Assembly: GCA_964507325.1 (NCBI GenBank) | Contig: CAZDQL010000125.1 | Coordinates: 1 to 15,310 of the forward strand | Reading direction: 5' to 3' | Length of the DNA stretch: 15,310 bases | Source: CAZDQL01 sp964507325 | GTDB taxonomy: Bacteria; Planctomycetota; UBA1135; GCA-002686595 | In this document: piece by piece, positions 7,655 through 14,202 of the stretch | Layout: each line of letters opens with the position of its first letter | How positions within the stretch are numbered: position 1 is the stretch's first letter | Position numbers and translations under genes: made by a program | The notes under the pieces: model-generated | Databases searched by the model: none | What the model was told of the DNA's origin: nothing | What the model saw: the letters and a program-made list of their open reading frames with translations, nothing else

Positions 7655-9072
7655 GGTTTGTCTCCGTTCTGCTTTGCCGCTGCGGCTGGCGCCGGCTCTC
7701 CCGCCGCCCTGGAATCGGGCTTGGCCTCGTCCAGGATGATAGCCTCCATGAAGAGATCGAACACGCCTCCAGTCTTCACGCCGGTCTCGTAGTGCTCCAT
7801 GAGCTGCATGACCTGGCGCTTGCAGTTCGCGCAGGGCGCCGCGACATAGTCGGCGCCCGTGGACTGGATCTGGTCGACCTTGATCTTCCCTGTCCTCATG
7901 CGGTAGTCGAGGAAGGTGCCATCGATCAGCTCGACCTTCTCTGGGCCGTCCATCACGGCCAAGCCACCCCCGCCGCCACAACACCAGTTCTTGCTGCGGT
8001 TCGGCGTCATCTCGGTGAAGTTCCCGGTCATCGCGTTGAGCAGCCGACGCGGCTCCTCGGCGATGCCGGTCGACCGAGCGAAGTTGCACGGGTCGTGGTA
8101 GGTGACCTTCTTCTTGATCTTGTCGCGGTCGAACTTGAAGGCCCCCTTGTGGAGGTACTCATCCGCCAGATCGAAGATGTTCAGCGTCTCGAAGGGGTTG
8201 TTGTTCTTCGAGGCCGTCGGCCCCATGCGTTTGGCGATGCGATAGGCATGGCCGCACTCACCGATGACCAGCTTCTTCACGCCCAGCTCGATGCAGGCGT
8301 CGTAGGTGAGCTGGTTCTTGCGCATCATGTGCTTGTCATCGCCGGTGAACAGGCCGAAGTTGGCGCCGTCGAATGAGTTGGAGCTCATCGTCCAGGTGGT
8401 GCCGTCGTACAGCTTGAGCGCCTTGAAGAACACCGACACCCCCATCTGGGTCTCCGGGAAGGAGATCATGTCCGCCGAGGCCGGGACGAACAGAATGTCC
8501 GCGCCCTTCTTGTCGATGGGGATCTCGACCTCGAAGCCGAACTCGTCGAGCACCTCCTCCTCGAGGAAACTGCAGGCGTCGACGAACGAGGCGTACGTTT
8601 GACCTTCGTCGTTCCCGGTCTCGTCCGAAATGCGCTGGGTCTCCGACATCATGAACGGAGACTTCCCCAGCGCGTGCACGATGGCGCGACCCTTGCGCGC
8701 GATGACCGAGTTGTCGATGCCGAAGGGACAGAAGACGCCGCAGCGCCGGCAGCCAGAGCACTCGTAGAAGTCCCGGACCCAGTTCTCCAGCTCGTCGAGC
8801 TCGATGTCGCGTGCCGAGCCCATGATCTTGCGGAAGCCTCCTCCGGGGAGCGCGTAGCGCCTGTAGAGCTTGCGGATCCGGTCCGAGCGCGCCGCGGGGT
8901 TCGTGCGCTTCATCGGCATCGTCTGGGCCACGTGGCACTGGTCGGCGCAGATGCCGCACTTGGCGCAGATGTCCATGTAGAGCTGCATCACCTGCGGCCC
9001 GGTCTTGATGGCCTTCACCTGCTCGATCATCTTCTGCAGGTGCGGCTGCGACTTGGTGTCGGGTGCGTTCAT
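7651..9072 (-). CDS. DsrK/HdrD-like iron-sulfur oxidoreductase subunit
   Basis: The product has 473 residues counted from ATG 9072. Two ferredoxin-type [4Fe-4S] motifs are visible: Cys36-39-42-46 (CAKCGICADQC) and Cys105-108-111-115 (CSGCRRCGVFC). The second half carries a CCG domain: Cys273 in GECGHAYR, Cys329 in HDPCNFAR, Cys364-365 in WCCGGGGG, and Cys414 and Cys417 in APCANC. This is the pattern of the non-cubane cluster that handles disulfides in heterodisulfide reductases and DsrK. Together with the upstream cytochrome b it should form a membrane complex passing electrons between quinones and a cytoplasmic thiol/disulfide or other carrier. A TTG at 9090 would add six residues and overlap the previous gene; ATG 9072, one base after that gene's stop, is preferred. 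The Ala/Pro-rich C-terminal tail (about 455-473) is probably disordered. The substrate is unknown, as no dsrAB or dsrC is in view. Confidence 0.9.
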   Translation of the reverse strand: MNAPDTKSQPHLQKMIEQVKAIKTGPQVMQLYMDICAKCGICADQCHVAQTMPMKRTNPAARSDRIRKLYRRYALPGGGFRKIMGSARDIELDELENWVRDFYECSGCRRCGVFCPFGIDNSVIARKGRAIVHALGKSPFMMSETQRISDETGNDEGQTYASFVDACSFLEEEVLDEFGFEVEIPIDKKGADILFVPASADMISFPETQMGVSVFFKALKLYDGTTWTMSSNSFDGANFGLFTGDDKHMMRKNQLTYDACIELGVKKLVIGECGHAYRIAKRMGPTASKNNNPFETLNIFDLADEYLHKGAFKFDRDKIKKKVTYHDPCNFARSTGIAEEPRRLLNAMTGNFTEMTPNRSKNWCCGGGGGLAVMDGPEKVELIDGTFLDYRMRTGKIKVDQIQSTGADYVAAPCANCKRQVMQLMEHYETGVKTGGVFDLFMEAIILDEAKPDSRAAGEPAPAAAAKQNGDKP

Positions 9073-9073
9073 A

Positions 9074-9787
9074 CTAGTAGTCTCTGGCAAGCAGCGGCCT
9101 GCTGAAGAAGATGCCGGGGATGTGGAGCAGCTTCCCGAAGGGCAGGTAGATCAGCATGATCTGCACCAGCAGGAAGTGAGTGAGGAAGACCGGGCTGGCC
9201 GGGACCTGGATCGCTGTGAAGGTGAAGAGCGAGGCGAAGTAGGTCTGCGCCACGGTGATGTCGAAGTGGGGATTCTGGAAGCGCAGCATGTTGCCCGTCA
9301 TGACGATCGACAGGAGCAACAGCAGCAGGAACAGATCCTCACCGGAGGAGATCTCGCGCACGCGGCCGATGAACAGCCTGCGGGAGAACAGCACCAAGAG
9401 GGCGGCCAGGATGAGGATGCCCATCGCACCGCCGCTGGTTGCCGACAGGGTGTTGACCGCCCCCTCGGACATCCCCAGGAGACCCCGCAATGGCCAGTCC
9501 GTGATCAGGCGCGTGTGACCCAGGACGATCAGTCCCACGGCAACGTGGAAGGCCCAGGTGGCCCACCAGAGGAGCTGGTTCTCCTTGCGGAAGGAGGTGA
9601 AGAAGAGGATCTCGCCCAAGACTTCCCGGCGCATCTCCCCCTTGCTCTTGGATGCGAACGGGAACAGCGCCATGTTCCCGACTGCCGCCTTCCTCCAGTG
9701 CCGGATCCGGAACCAGAGCCCGACGGCGAAGACGGCGATGGTGACGAAGGGCAGGATCTTGCCCACCACTGTGCCGAATGTGTCCAT
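9074..9787 (-). CDS. NarI/DsrM-like cytochrome b membrane subunit
   Basis: The product has 237 residues with five predicted membrane helices at about 7-25, 74-94, 115-137, 150-168 and 198-220. The second helix carries His81 and His91, and the fifth region His204 and His222. These spacings, 10 and 18, match those of the heme b ligands of NarI (His56/66 and His187/205), so two b hemes are likely. The family oxidises or reduces menaquinol in the membrane and passes electrons to an iron-sulfur partner, here the next gene. It is shorter than typical DsrM and nearer NarI in size. GGGAAGAAG lies about 5 bases before the ATG. This is the first gene of the operon, and its promoter should be in the upstream 532-base gap. 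Confidence 0.9.
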   Translation of the reverse strand: MDTFGTVVGKILPFVTIAVFAVGLWFRIRHWRKAAVGNMALFPFASKSKGEMRREVLGEILFFTSFRKENQLLWWATWAFHVAVGLIVLGHTRLITDWPLRGLLGMSEGAVNTLSATSGGAMGILILAALLVLFSRRLFIGRVREISSGEDLFLLLLLLSIVMTGNMLRFQNPHFDITVAQTYFASLFTFTAIQVPASPVFLTHFLLVQIMLIYLPFGKLLHIPGIFFSRPLLARDY

Positions 9788-10045
9788 GTCAACTTCTTCC
9801 CTTGGCTGTCGATACTCGGAGCGGTCGCTCCACCTGATTCATCGCTGCCCTCCCCTCCCCGGACCGCGGCGACTCGCCGGCTGTTCGGGGGCTGGCCTCG
9901 ATCGCCTCGAGGTCCCTCCGGGGGTTCCCCGGCGCCCCTGAGGACCCGACTGCATAGGTCGGGCTCGAGCCGCAGCGGCTGGCCGAGGCCAGTGCTGCTG
10001 CTGCGCGCCGAATCCCTCTGGATGAGGTCCTCATTTATCCTTGTG

Positions 10046-10066
10046 TTCCTATGGGCTTGATAGGAA
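10046..10066. promoter_or_regulatory. Dyad in AT-rich island, candidate operator
   Basis: TTCCTAT (10046-10052) and ATAGGAA (10060-10066) form a perfect 7-bp dyad around GGGCTTG. The dyad sits in the AT-rich island some 260 bases upstream of the cytochrome b start, in the expected control region of the redox operon. On the minus strand it is preceded, not followed, by a T-run, so it is not a terminator there. A protein-binding site is the better guess. Confidence 0.35.
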
Positions 10067-10105
10067 AAAGGGAGCATAGCGCGACCCTAGCGCGGCCGCC
10101 ATCGG

Positions 10106-10122
10106 CGATTTGGTGAAAATCG
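10106..10122. promoter_or_regulatory. Second dyad, candidate operator or hairpin
   Basis: CGATTT (10106-10111) and AAATCG (10117-10122) are perfectly complementary around a 5-base centre (GGTGA). It lies 40 bases from the first dyad, inside otherwise GC-rich DNA. With the first dyad it could form a regulated control region, but neither sequence matches an operator I know. Confidence 0.3.
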
Positions 10123-10270
10123 GGTGCGCGGGGGGCCGGAGCAGTGGGCCTCCCTGCAACTGAACCCACTGGCCAGCAGGAGTTCGAGCCGGGCAGCGGG
10201 AGTCGGGGAGAGTGGGGGAGGTGCGGCGGCGATCGTCCCAGCCGCCTGACCCCGCGCAGCCCGCGGGCTC

Positions 10271-10310
10271 TTGCCGGTATATTACTGTATTAGTGGACTG
10301 ATATGATAGA
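10271..10310 (+). promoter_or_regulatory. AT-rich promoter/operator of the GntR-ABC operon
   Basis: This is the most AT-rich stretch of the window, ending 9 bases before the GntR start. It includes TATATT (10278-10283) and TATGAT (10302-10307) as possible -10 boxes, and near-direct repeats ACTGTAT (10284-10290) and ACTGATA (10297-10303), 13 bases apart. YtrA-type repressors usually bind repeats over their own promoter, so autoregulation is likely. No -35 box at proper spacing is obvious. The ribosome-binding site AAGGGAG at 10311-10317 follows. Confidence 0.45.
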
Positions 10311-10319
10311 AAGGGAGCG

Positions 10320-10721
10320 ATGGTGCTCGAGCTCGACCCCCACGCCGGCGTCCCGATCTACCGGCAGGTCATGGATGAGCTGCGTCTGCAGGTCATGACC
10401 AGACGGCTGGCCGAGGGAGAGCGGATCGAATCGGTGAGCGCGCTCTCGGCGCGCCTCAAGGTCAACCCGATGACCATCAGCAAGGCCTACGGCTTGCTCG
10501 TCGAGGAGGGCCTGCTCGAGCGACGCCGCGGCGTGGGCCTGTTCGTTCGGTCGATCCGCAAGGACGTCCGGCAACGACAGCGGGACCGGATGCTGAACCA
10601 GGCCATGAACAAGGTGGCAGCGCTCGCGGTTCAGATGGGGGTTGCGGAGGAGGAGGCTCTGCGCCTCTTCGAGGAACAGTACCGAACGTTCGTTTCGCCT
10701 CCAAGGAGCGAAGAATCATGA
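10320..10721 (+). CDS. GntR-family transcriptional regulator, YtrA type
   Basis: The product has 133 residues, the short form typical of YtrA regulators. The winged-helix domain spans about 8-77: GVPIYRQVMDELRLQVM, then the recognition region LKVNPMTISKAYGLLVEEGLLE, then the wing RRRGVGLFV. Only a short helical C-terminal tail follows (about 82-125), used for dimerisation, with no effector-binding domain. Such proteins repress the operon they head, commonly an ABC exporter induced by cell-envelope stress or antibiotics. AAGGGAG stands 2 bases before ATG, which is close spacing; the frame and the conserved N-terminus nevertheless support the start. The stop overlaps the ABC ATPase start by ATGA. 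Confidence 0.93.
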   Translation: MVLELDPHAGVPIYRQVMDELRLQVMTRRLAEGERIESVSALSARLKVNPMTISKAYGLLVEEGLLERRRGVGLFVRSIRKDVRQRQRDRMLNQAMNKVAALAVQMGVAEEEALRLFEEQYRTFVSPPRSEES

Positions 10722-11626
10722 GAGCAGAACCGGTCGTCAGGATCGATGGCCTGCACAAGCAGTTCGACTGCGGCACCGTCCTGAGGAACGTCTCCCTGGA
10801 CATCCACACCGGCAGCATCGTCGGCCTCCTCGGAGCGAATGGTGCCGGCAAGAGCACCCTGATCCGTCACATCGTCGGCCTCTACCTGCCGGACGGGGGC
10901 TCCTGCTCGACGCTGGGATGCGACGCGGCGAAGCTCAGGCCGCGAGACCTGGCCCGCATCGGGTACGTGCACCAGGAGGGCACGCTGGTCCCCTGGATGA
11001 CGGTGGAGCAGATCTTGCGCTACGTCGCCACCTACTACCCGACCTGGAATGAGGAGCTCGAGCAGGACTACTTGTCCGAGTTCGAGCTCGACACGGGGGC
11101 GATCGTCGGCGACCTCTCCCCCGGGCAACGCCAGATGCTGGCGATCCTCCTGGCGATCGGATCCGAGCCCGAGCTGCTACTGCTCGACGAGCCGGCGGCG
11201 GCCCTCGATCCCCTGGCCCGGCGACGCTTCCTCGACCTGCTCCTGGGGATCATCCAGGACCCGACCCGCACGATCCTGGTCTCCTCCCACATCCTGAGCG
11301 ACGTTGAGAAGGTCATCGACCACGTCGTCATCCTCGACCGGGGCGAGATCCGCCGCGACCTGCGTCTCGACGAGCTGCAGCAAGAGTTCGTCAAGCTGCG
11401 CATCACCGCGCTGCGGGACGAGCTCCCCGACCCCCTGCCGCTCCCCGACGTGCTCACCTGCCAGCGCGACTGCGGCGAGGCGATCGTCGTCCTGCGCGCG
11501 GGCCCGGACCTGCGGCCGGAGCTCGCGGCCCGTGAGATGGGCGGCGCGCTCGACGTGGTCCCCCTGTCCCTCGAGGAGATCTACGGTCTCGTCCTGTCCA
11601 CGAATGGTGGAGGGCGGAGGCCGTGA
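10718..11626 (+). CDS. ABC transporter ATP-binding protein
   Basis: The product has 302 residues. Walker A is GANGAGKST (39-47), the Q-loop glutamine is Gln86, the signature is LSPGQRQ (133-139; the common form is LSGGQ), Walker B is LLLLDEP (153-159) with catalytic Glu158, and the switch His is His191 in SSHIL. All residues for ATP hydrolysis are present. Residues about 215-300 form an extra C-terminal domain of the kind seen in ABC-2 drug and lantibiotic exporters. It overlaps the GntR gene by ATGA and the permease gene by GTGA, so the three are translated as one unit. The likely role is powering the permease encoded next. The substrate cannot be read from the sequence. Confidence 0.94.
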   Translation: MRAEPVVRIDGLHKQFDCGTVLRNVSLDIHTGSIVGLLGANGAGKSTLIRHIVGLYLPDGGSCSTLGCDAAKLRPRDLARIGYVHQEGTLVPWMTVEQILRYVATYYPTWNEELEQDYLSEFELDTGAIVGDLSPGQRQMLAILLAIGSEPELLLLDEPAAALDPLARRRFLDLLLGIIQDPTRTILVSSHILSDVEKVIDHVVILDRGEIRRDLRLDELQQEFVKLRITALRDELPDPLPLPDVLTCQRDCGEAIVVLRAGPDLRPELAAREMGGALDVVPLSLEEIYGLVLSTNGGGRRP

Positions 11627-13035
11627 GACGCGTGATCGCGAACCTGGCGCCACTCCTGACGTGCCCCGCGTTCACGCTCTGGCACCTGCTGGGAGCGATC
11701 CTGTGCGTACCCGCGCTCTGGTACGCCTGGTCGGCGGAGGATCCGACCCGTGCGGGCCATCTGGCCGCCTACATCCTCCCTCTCTGGTCGGCCTGTGTCG
11801 TCACCTCGCTCCAGCGGGACCTCCTCCTGAGGCCGTTCGTCTTCTGCCTGCCGGGGCACCGCGACGTCCCGCGGCGGACGCTCTTCGCGGTAGGGATCGT
11901 CGTGAGCCTGGTGGCCGCTCTGCCCGTGTTCGACTACGGGCACCTCGAAGGACTCGGCCGGCTGGGAGCGCTCTGGTCCGCGTTCTGCTTCGGGCTGAGC
12001 GCCTACTTGCTGGTCGTGGGGGCTCTTTTCGTGGTGCCCAACGTCGCGATCATGGTGGGGCCGATCGTGGGTATCGTCTTCGTGCTCGTCGAGTTCCCCG
12101 ACACCGGGCTCCTCGTGCAGGACGCCGCGCTCTTCGCGCCGGGCTGGAACTCTGCGATCCTCGCGCTGCTCTCCGTGCTGGCCTGGCGCAAGCTGGGGAG
12201 CGCCGCCCTCCACCGGCGGAGCTGTGGCGGCTACTTCCTATCGCTGCAGATGGCCTGGCGGCGCTCGGCGGCTGAGGAGTTCGGTGAGCGCGGCCGGCTC
12301 CATGTCCTGTCGAAGGGGACATGGGGCGTGCGGCGTTGGATCCTCCAGCGGAGCTTCGAGAGGATCGGCCGGCGCCCGGTGCTCTCCCTGCGTCGGCACC
12401 TGGCCGCGACCCAGTACCAGCTGAAGGGCCACCTCGTGCCGCTGACGCCCTGGACGGTGAGCATCGTGGGGCTGGTGGTTCTTGGCGGCGTCGTCGCCGC
12501 GGGCTACGCCCCGCCCCGGGAGGAGCGGCCCGACGTGCCGGTGGCGAACGCGCTCTACGTCGGGAGCTGTGTGATCGCCCTGCACATGCTGCTTCCCGTG
12601 TTCGCCCCCATGCTCCTGACGGCGGGGCGGCGCGAGAGGTTCTGGAGCGCGCTCGCCATCGCCGCCCAAGGCGGGCTCGCGGTAGCCGCGATCTCGATCC
12701 TCACCTACGTCACCTACCGGGGCATGTGGCTGGCCCTCCCGCCACTGTCGCTGGGCGGAACCGTCTACCCGTTCCGGCCCGCGGACCTGGAGCCGGCCTT
12801 CGTCCCATTGGTGGTGATGCCATTCAGTCTGGTACTGAAGATCGTGTGCACGAAGTGGCTGTTCGTGCCCGAGCTCGTGCTGTTGGGCTTCGCGGTGGTG
12901 ATCCTCGTCCCGGGTGGTGCGGCCCTGAAAGAGATCGACCTCCTGGCCGTGGCCGTCCTGCTCCTGGCCAGCTGGGGGGTCTTCGTCGCCGTCCTCGGTT
13001 TCTACTGCTACCACGGGGACCTGGTCCGGGAGTGA
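11623..13035 (+). CDS. Large multi-helix ABC-2-like permease
   Basis: The product has 470 residues, starting at GTG 11623, which overlaps the ATPase stop by GTGA. There are roughly twelve hydrophobic segments: six in residues 16-188 and five or six in 275-462. A basic, soluble stretch at about 189-272 (HRRSCGGYFLSL, RRWILQRSFERIGRRPV, RRHLAATQYQLKGH) separates the halves and is probably cytoplasmic. This looks like two six-helix units joined in one chain, so one polypeptide could form the whole channel with an ATPase dimer. No conserved motif of a known exporter subfamily was recognised; the assignment rests on topology and operon position. Confidence 0.8.
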   Translation: MRRVIANLAPLLTCPAFTLWHLLGAILCVPALWYAWSAEDPTRAGHLAAYILPLWSACVVTSLQRDLLLRPFVFCLPGHRDVPRRTLFAVGIVVSLVAALPVFDYGHLEGLGRLGALWSAFCFGLSAYLLVVGALFVVPNVAIMVGPIVGIVFVLVEFPDTGLLVQDAALFAPGWNSAILALLSVLAWRKLGSAALHRRSCGGYFLSLQMAWRRSAAEEFGERGRLHVLSKGTWGVRRWILQRSFERIGRRPVLSLRRHLAATQYQLKGHLVPLTPWTVSIVGLVVLGGVVAAGYAPPREERPDVPVANALYVGSCVIALHMLLPVFAPMLLTAGRRERFWSALAIAAQGGLAVAAISILTYVTYRGMWLALPPLSLGGTVYPFRPADLEPAFVPLVVMPFSLVLKIVCTKWLFVPELVLLGFAVVILVPGGAALKEIDLLAVAVLLLASWGVFVAVLGFYCYHGDLVRE

Positions 13036-13071
13036 ATCGCCGCTCGCGCGACTCGATGGAGACCCTGCGCG

Positions 13072-14031
13072 TCACGGCCGCACACCGTCGAAACGGTGCA
13101 GGCCGGCGGCACGCGCGGCGTGGAGGGCGGCCTCGAGCTCGACGGGCAGCAGCGGGCGGTCGATCTCCCGATACCTCGGCTGGCCGTCGCGGCCGCGCCG
13201 CCCCACGCGGTGGGCGGGGCGGTACTGGCCCATGACGTTCACGTAGGTGTCCACGGAGAGCTCGGTCGCGAGCCACTCGAAGATGGCCTCCGACTCCTGC
13301 GCGAGATCGGGCATCACCAGATGACGGACGAGGACGCCCCTGCGGGCCAGGCCGGCGGAGTCGATCTCCAGAGGACCCACCTGGCGGTGCATCTCCCGGA
13401 TCGCCTCGCGCGCCCGCTGTGGGTAGTCGCGCGCCTTGAGGAGCCGGCGCGCGCTCTCCTCCGTCCAGACCTTGAAGTCCGGCATGTAGATGTCCACCAA
13501 GCCGTCCATGAGCCGCAAGGAGGAGAGGGCGTCATAGGCCCCGGTGTTGTACACGAGGGGCAGGCGCAGCCCCTGGGGAACGGCGATGGCGAGCGCCTCG
13601 ATGATCTGGGGCACCACGTGCTCGGGAGTGACGAAGTTCACGTTGTGACAGCCCGCGGCCTGAAGCGCGAGCATCAGCTCCGCCAGCTCCACCGCGTTCA
13701 TCTCACGGCCCGCAGTGGCCTGCGAGATGTCCGCGTTCTGGCAGAAGACGCAGTTGAGGTTGCAGCGGGCGAAGAAGATCGTCCCCGAACCAGAGCGCCC
13801 GCGCAGGCACGCCTCCTCGCCGTGGTGTGCGAAGGCGCTGGACACGAGGGCGAAGCGCCCGGTGTGGCAGACGCTGCGCTCGTCCAGGAGTCGGTTCACG
13901 CCGCAGTCCCGGGGACAGGCGCGGCAGTCCTCCAGCTCGAGGAGGGCGGCCTCCCGTCGCGCGTCGAGCAGGCCCTCGCGCCAGAGCGCCAGGTAGGCGG
14001 GCTCACGGGCTTCCGAGTCGGCCCTCTTCAC
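13072..14031 (-). CDS. PflX-like radical SAM protein
   Basis: The product has 319 residues from GTG 14031. The frame is open far upstream, but that part lies antisense to the next gene, and the PflX family starts near residue 10 here (EPAYLALWREGLL). The radical SAM cluster motif is Cys90-94-97 (CNLNCVFC), preceded by GRSGSGTIFFARC. Four more cysteines at 36, 39, 43 and 55 (CRACPRDC, then CHTG) are typical of the family and could bind a second metal site. Further family segments are NVNFVTPEHVVPQI, LVYNTGAYD and IYMPDFKVW. PflX proteins resemble pyruvate-formate-lyase activases, but no target has been established for most, and no glycyl-radical enzyme is nearby. No clear ribosome-binding site precedes GTG. 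The gene is convergent with the permease gene, 36 bases apart. Confidence 0.9.
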   Translation of the reverse strand: MKRADSEAREPAYLALWREGLLDARREAALLELEDCRACPRDCGVNRLLDERSVCHTGRFALVSSAFAHHGEEACLRGRSGSGTIFFARCNLNCVFCQNADISQATAGREMNAVELAELMLALQAAGCHNVNFVTPEHVVPQIIEALAIAVPQGLRLPLVYNTGAYDALSSLRLMDGLVDIYMPDFKVWTEESARRLLKARDYPQRAREAIREMHRQVGPLEIDSAGLARRGVLVRHLVMPDLAQESEAIFEWLATELSVDTYVNVMGQYRPAHRVGRRGRDGQPRYREIDRPLLPVELEAALHAARAAGLHRFDGVRP

Positions 14032-14090
14032 ACGATCAACGATAGCAGCCAGCCGTCCGACGCCGGCCCGCCGGTGCCCCTTGGAGCGGT

Positions 14091-14117
14091 CCAGAGACCC
14101 CGCAGATGGGGTTCTGG
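14091..14117. repeat. 10-bp dyad with one bulged base in a divergent promoter region
   Basis: CCAGA-ACCCC (14091-14101, with G14096 bulged) is complementary to GGGGT-TCTGG (14108-14117) around the loop GCAGAT. It lies in the 171-base gap between the divergent PflX-like gene and the secreted protein gene. It may be an operator or an RNA hairpin in either 5' leader. No T-run adjoins it, so it is not a classical terminator. Confidence 0.4.
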
Positions 14118-14202
14118 GATCGGGAGGGGGGCCTGCAGCGATTCCCGCGCTGAGCTCCAGATTCACCGGTACTGAACACCGTGACGCCGGGGAGCGGGCA
14201 TC

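Larger units (their letters stand above)
9788..10319. other. 532-base gene-free divergent control region
   Basis: No convincing gene is present between the redox operon (minus) and the GntR-ABC operon (plus). Most of it is GC-rich, with two AT-rich islands: 10030-10075, near the redox operon side, and 10278-10310, just before the GntR gene. It contains two short perfect dyads (10046-10066 and 10106-10122) and a further inverted repeat, CAGTGGG at 10142-10148 with CCCACTG at 10165-10171. An 81-codon open frame on the minus strand (9789-10034) ends one base before the cytochrome gene. Its composition is unlike the real genes, so I do not call it. Confidence 0.5.

Noticed and set aside
7655..8089. 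N-terminal extension of the response regulator to 8089
   Set aside because: The added residues are low-complexity Arg-rich translation of the wrong frame of the iron-sulfur gene. The receiver fold begins at ATG 7654.
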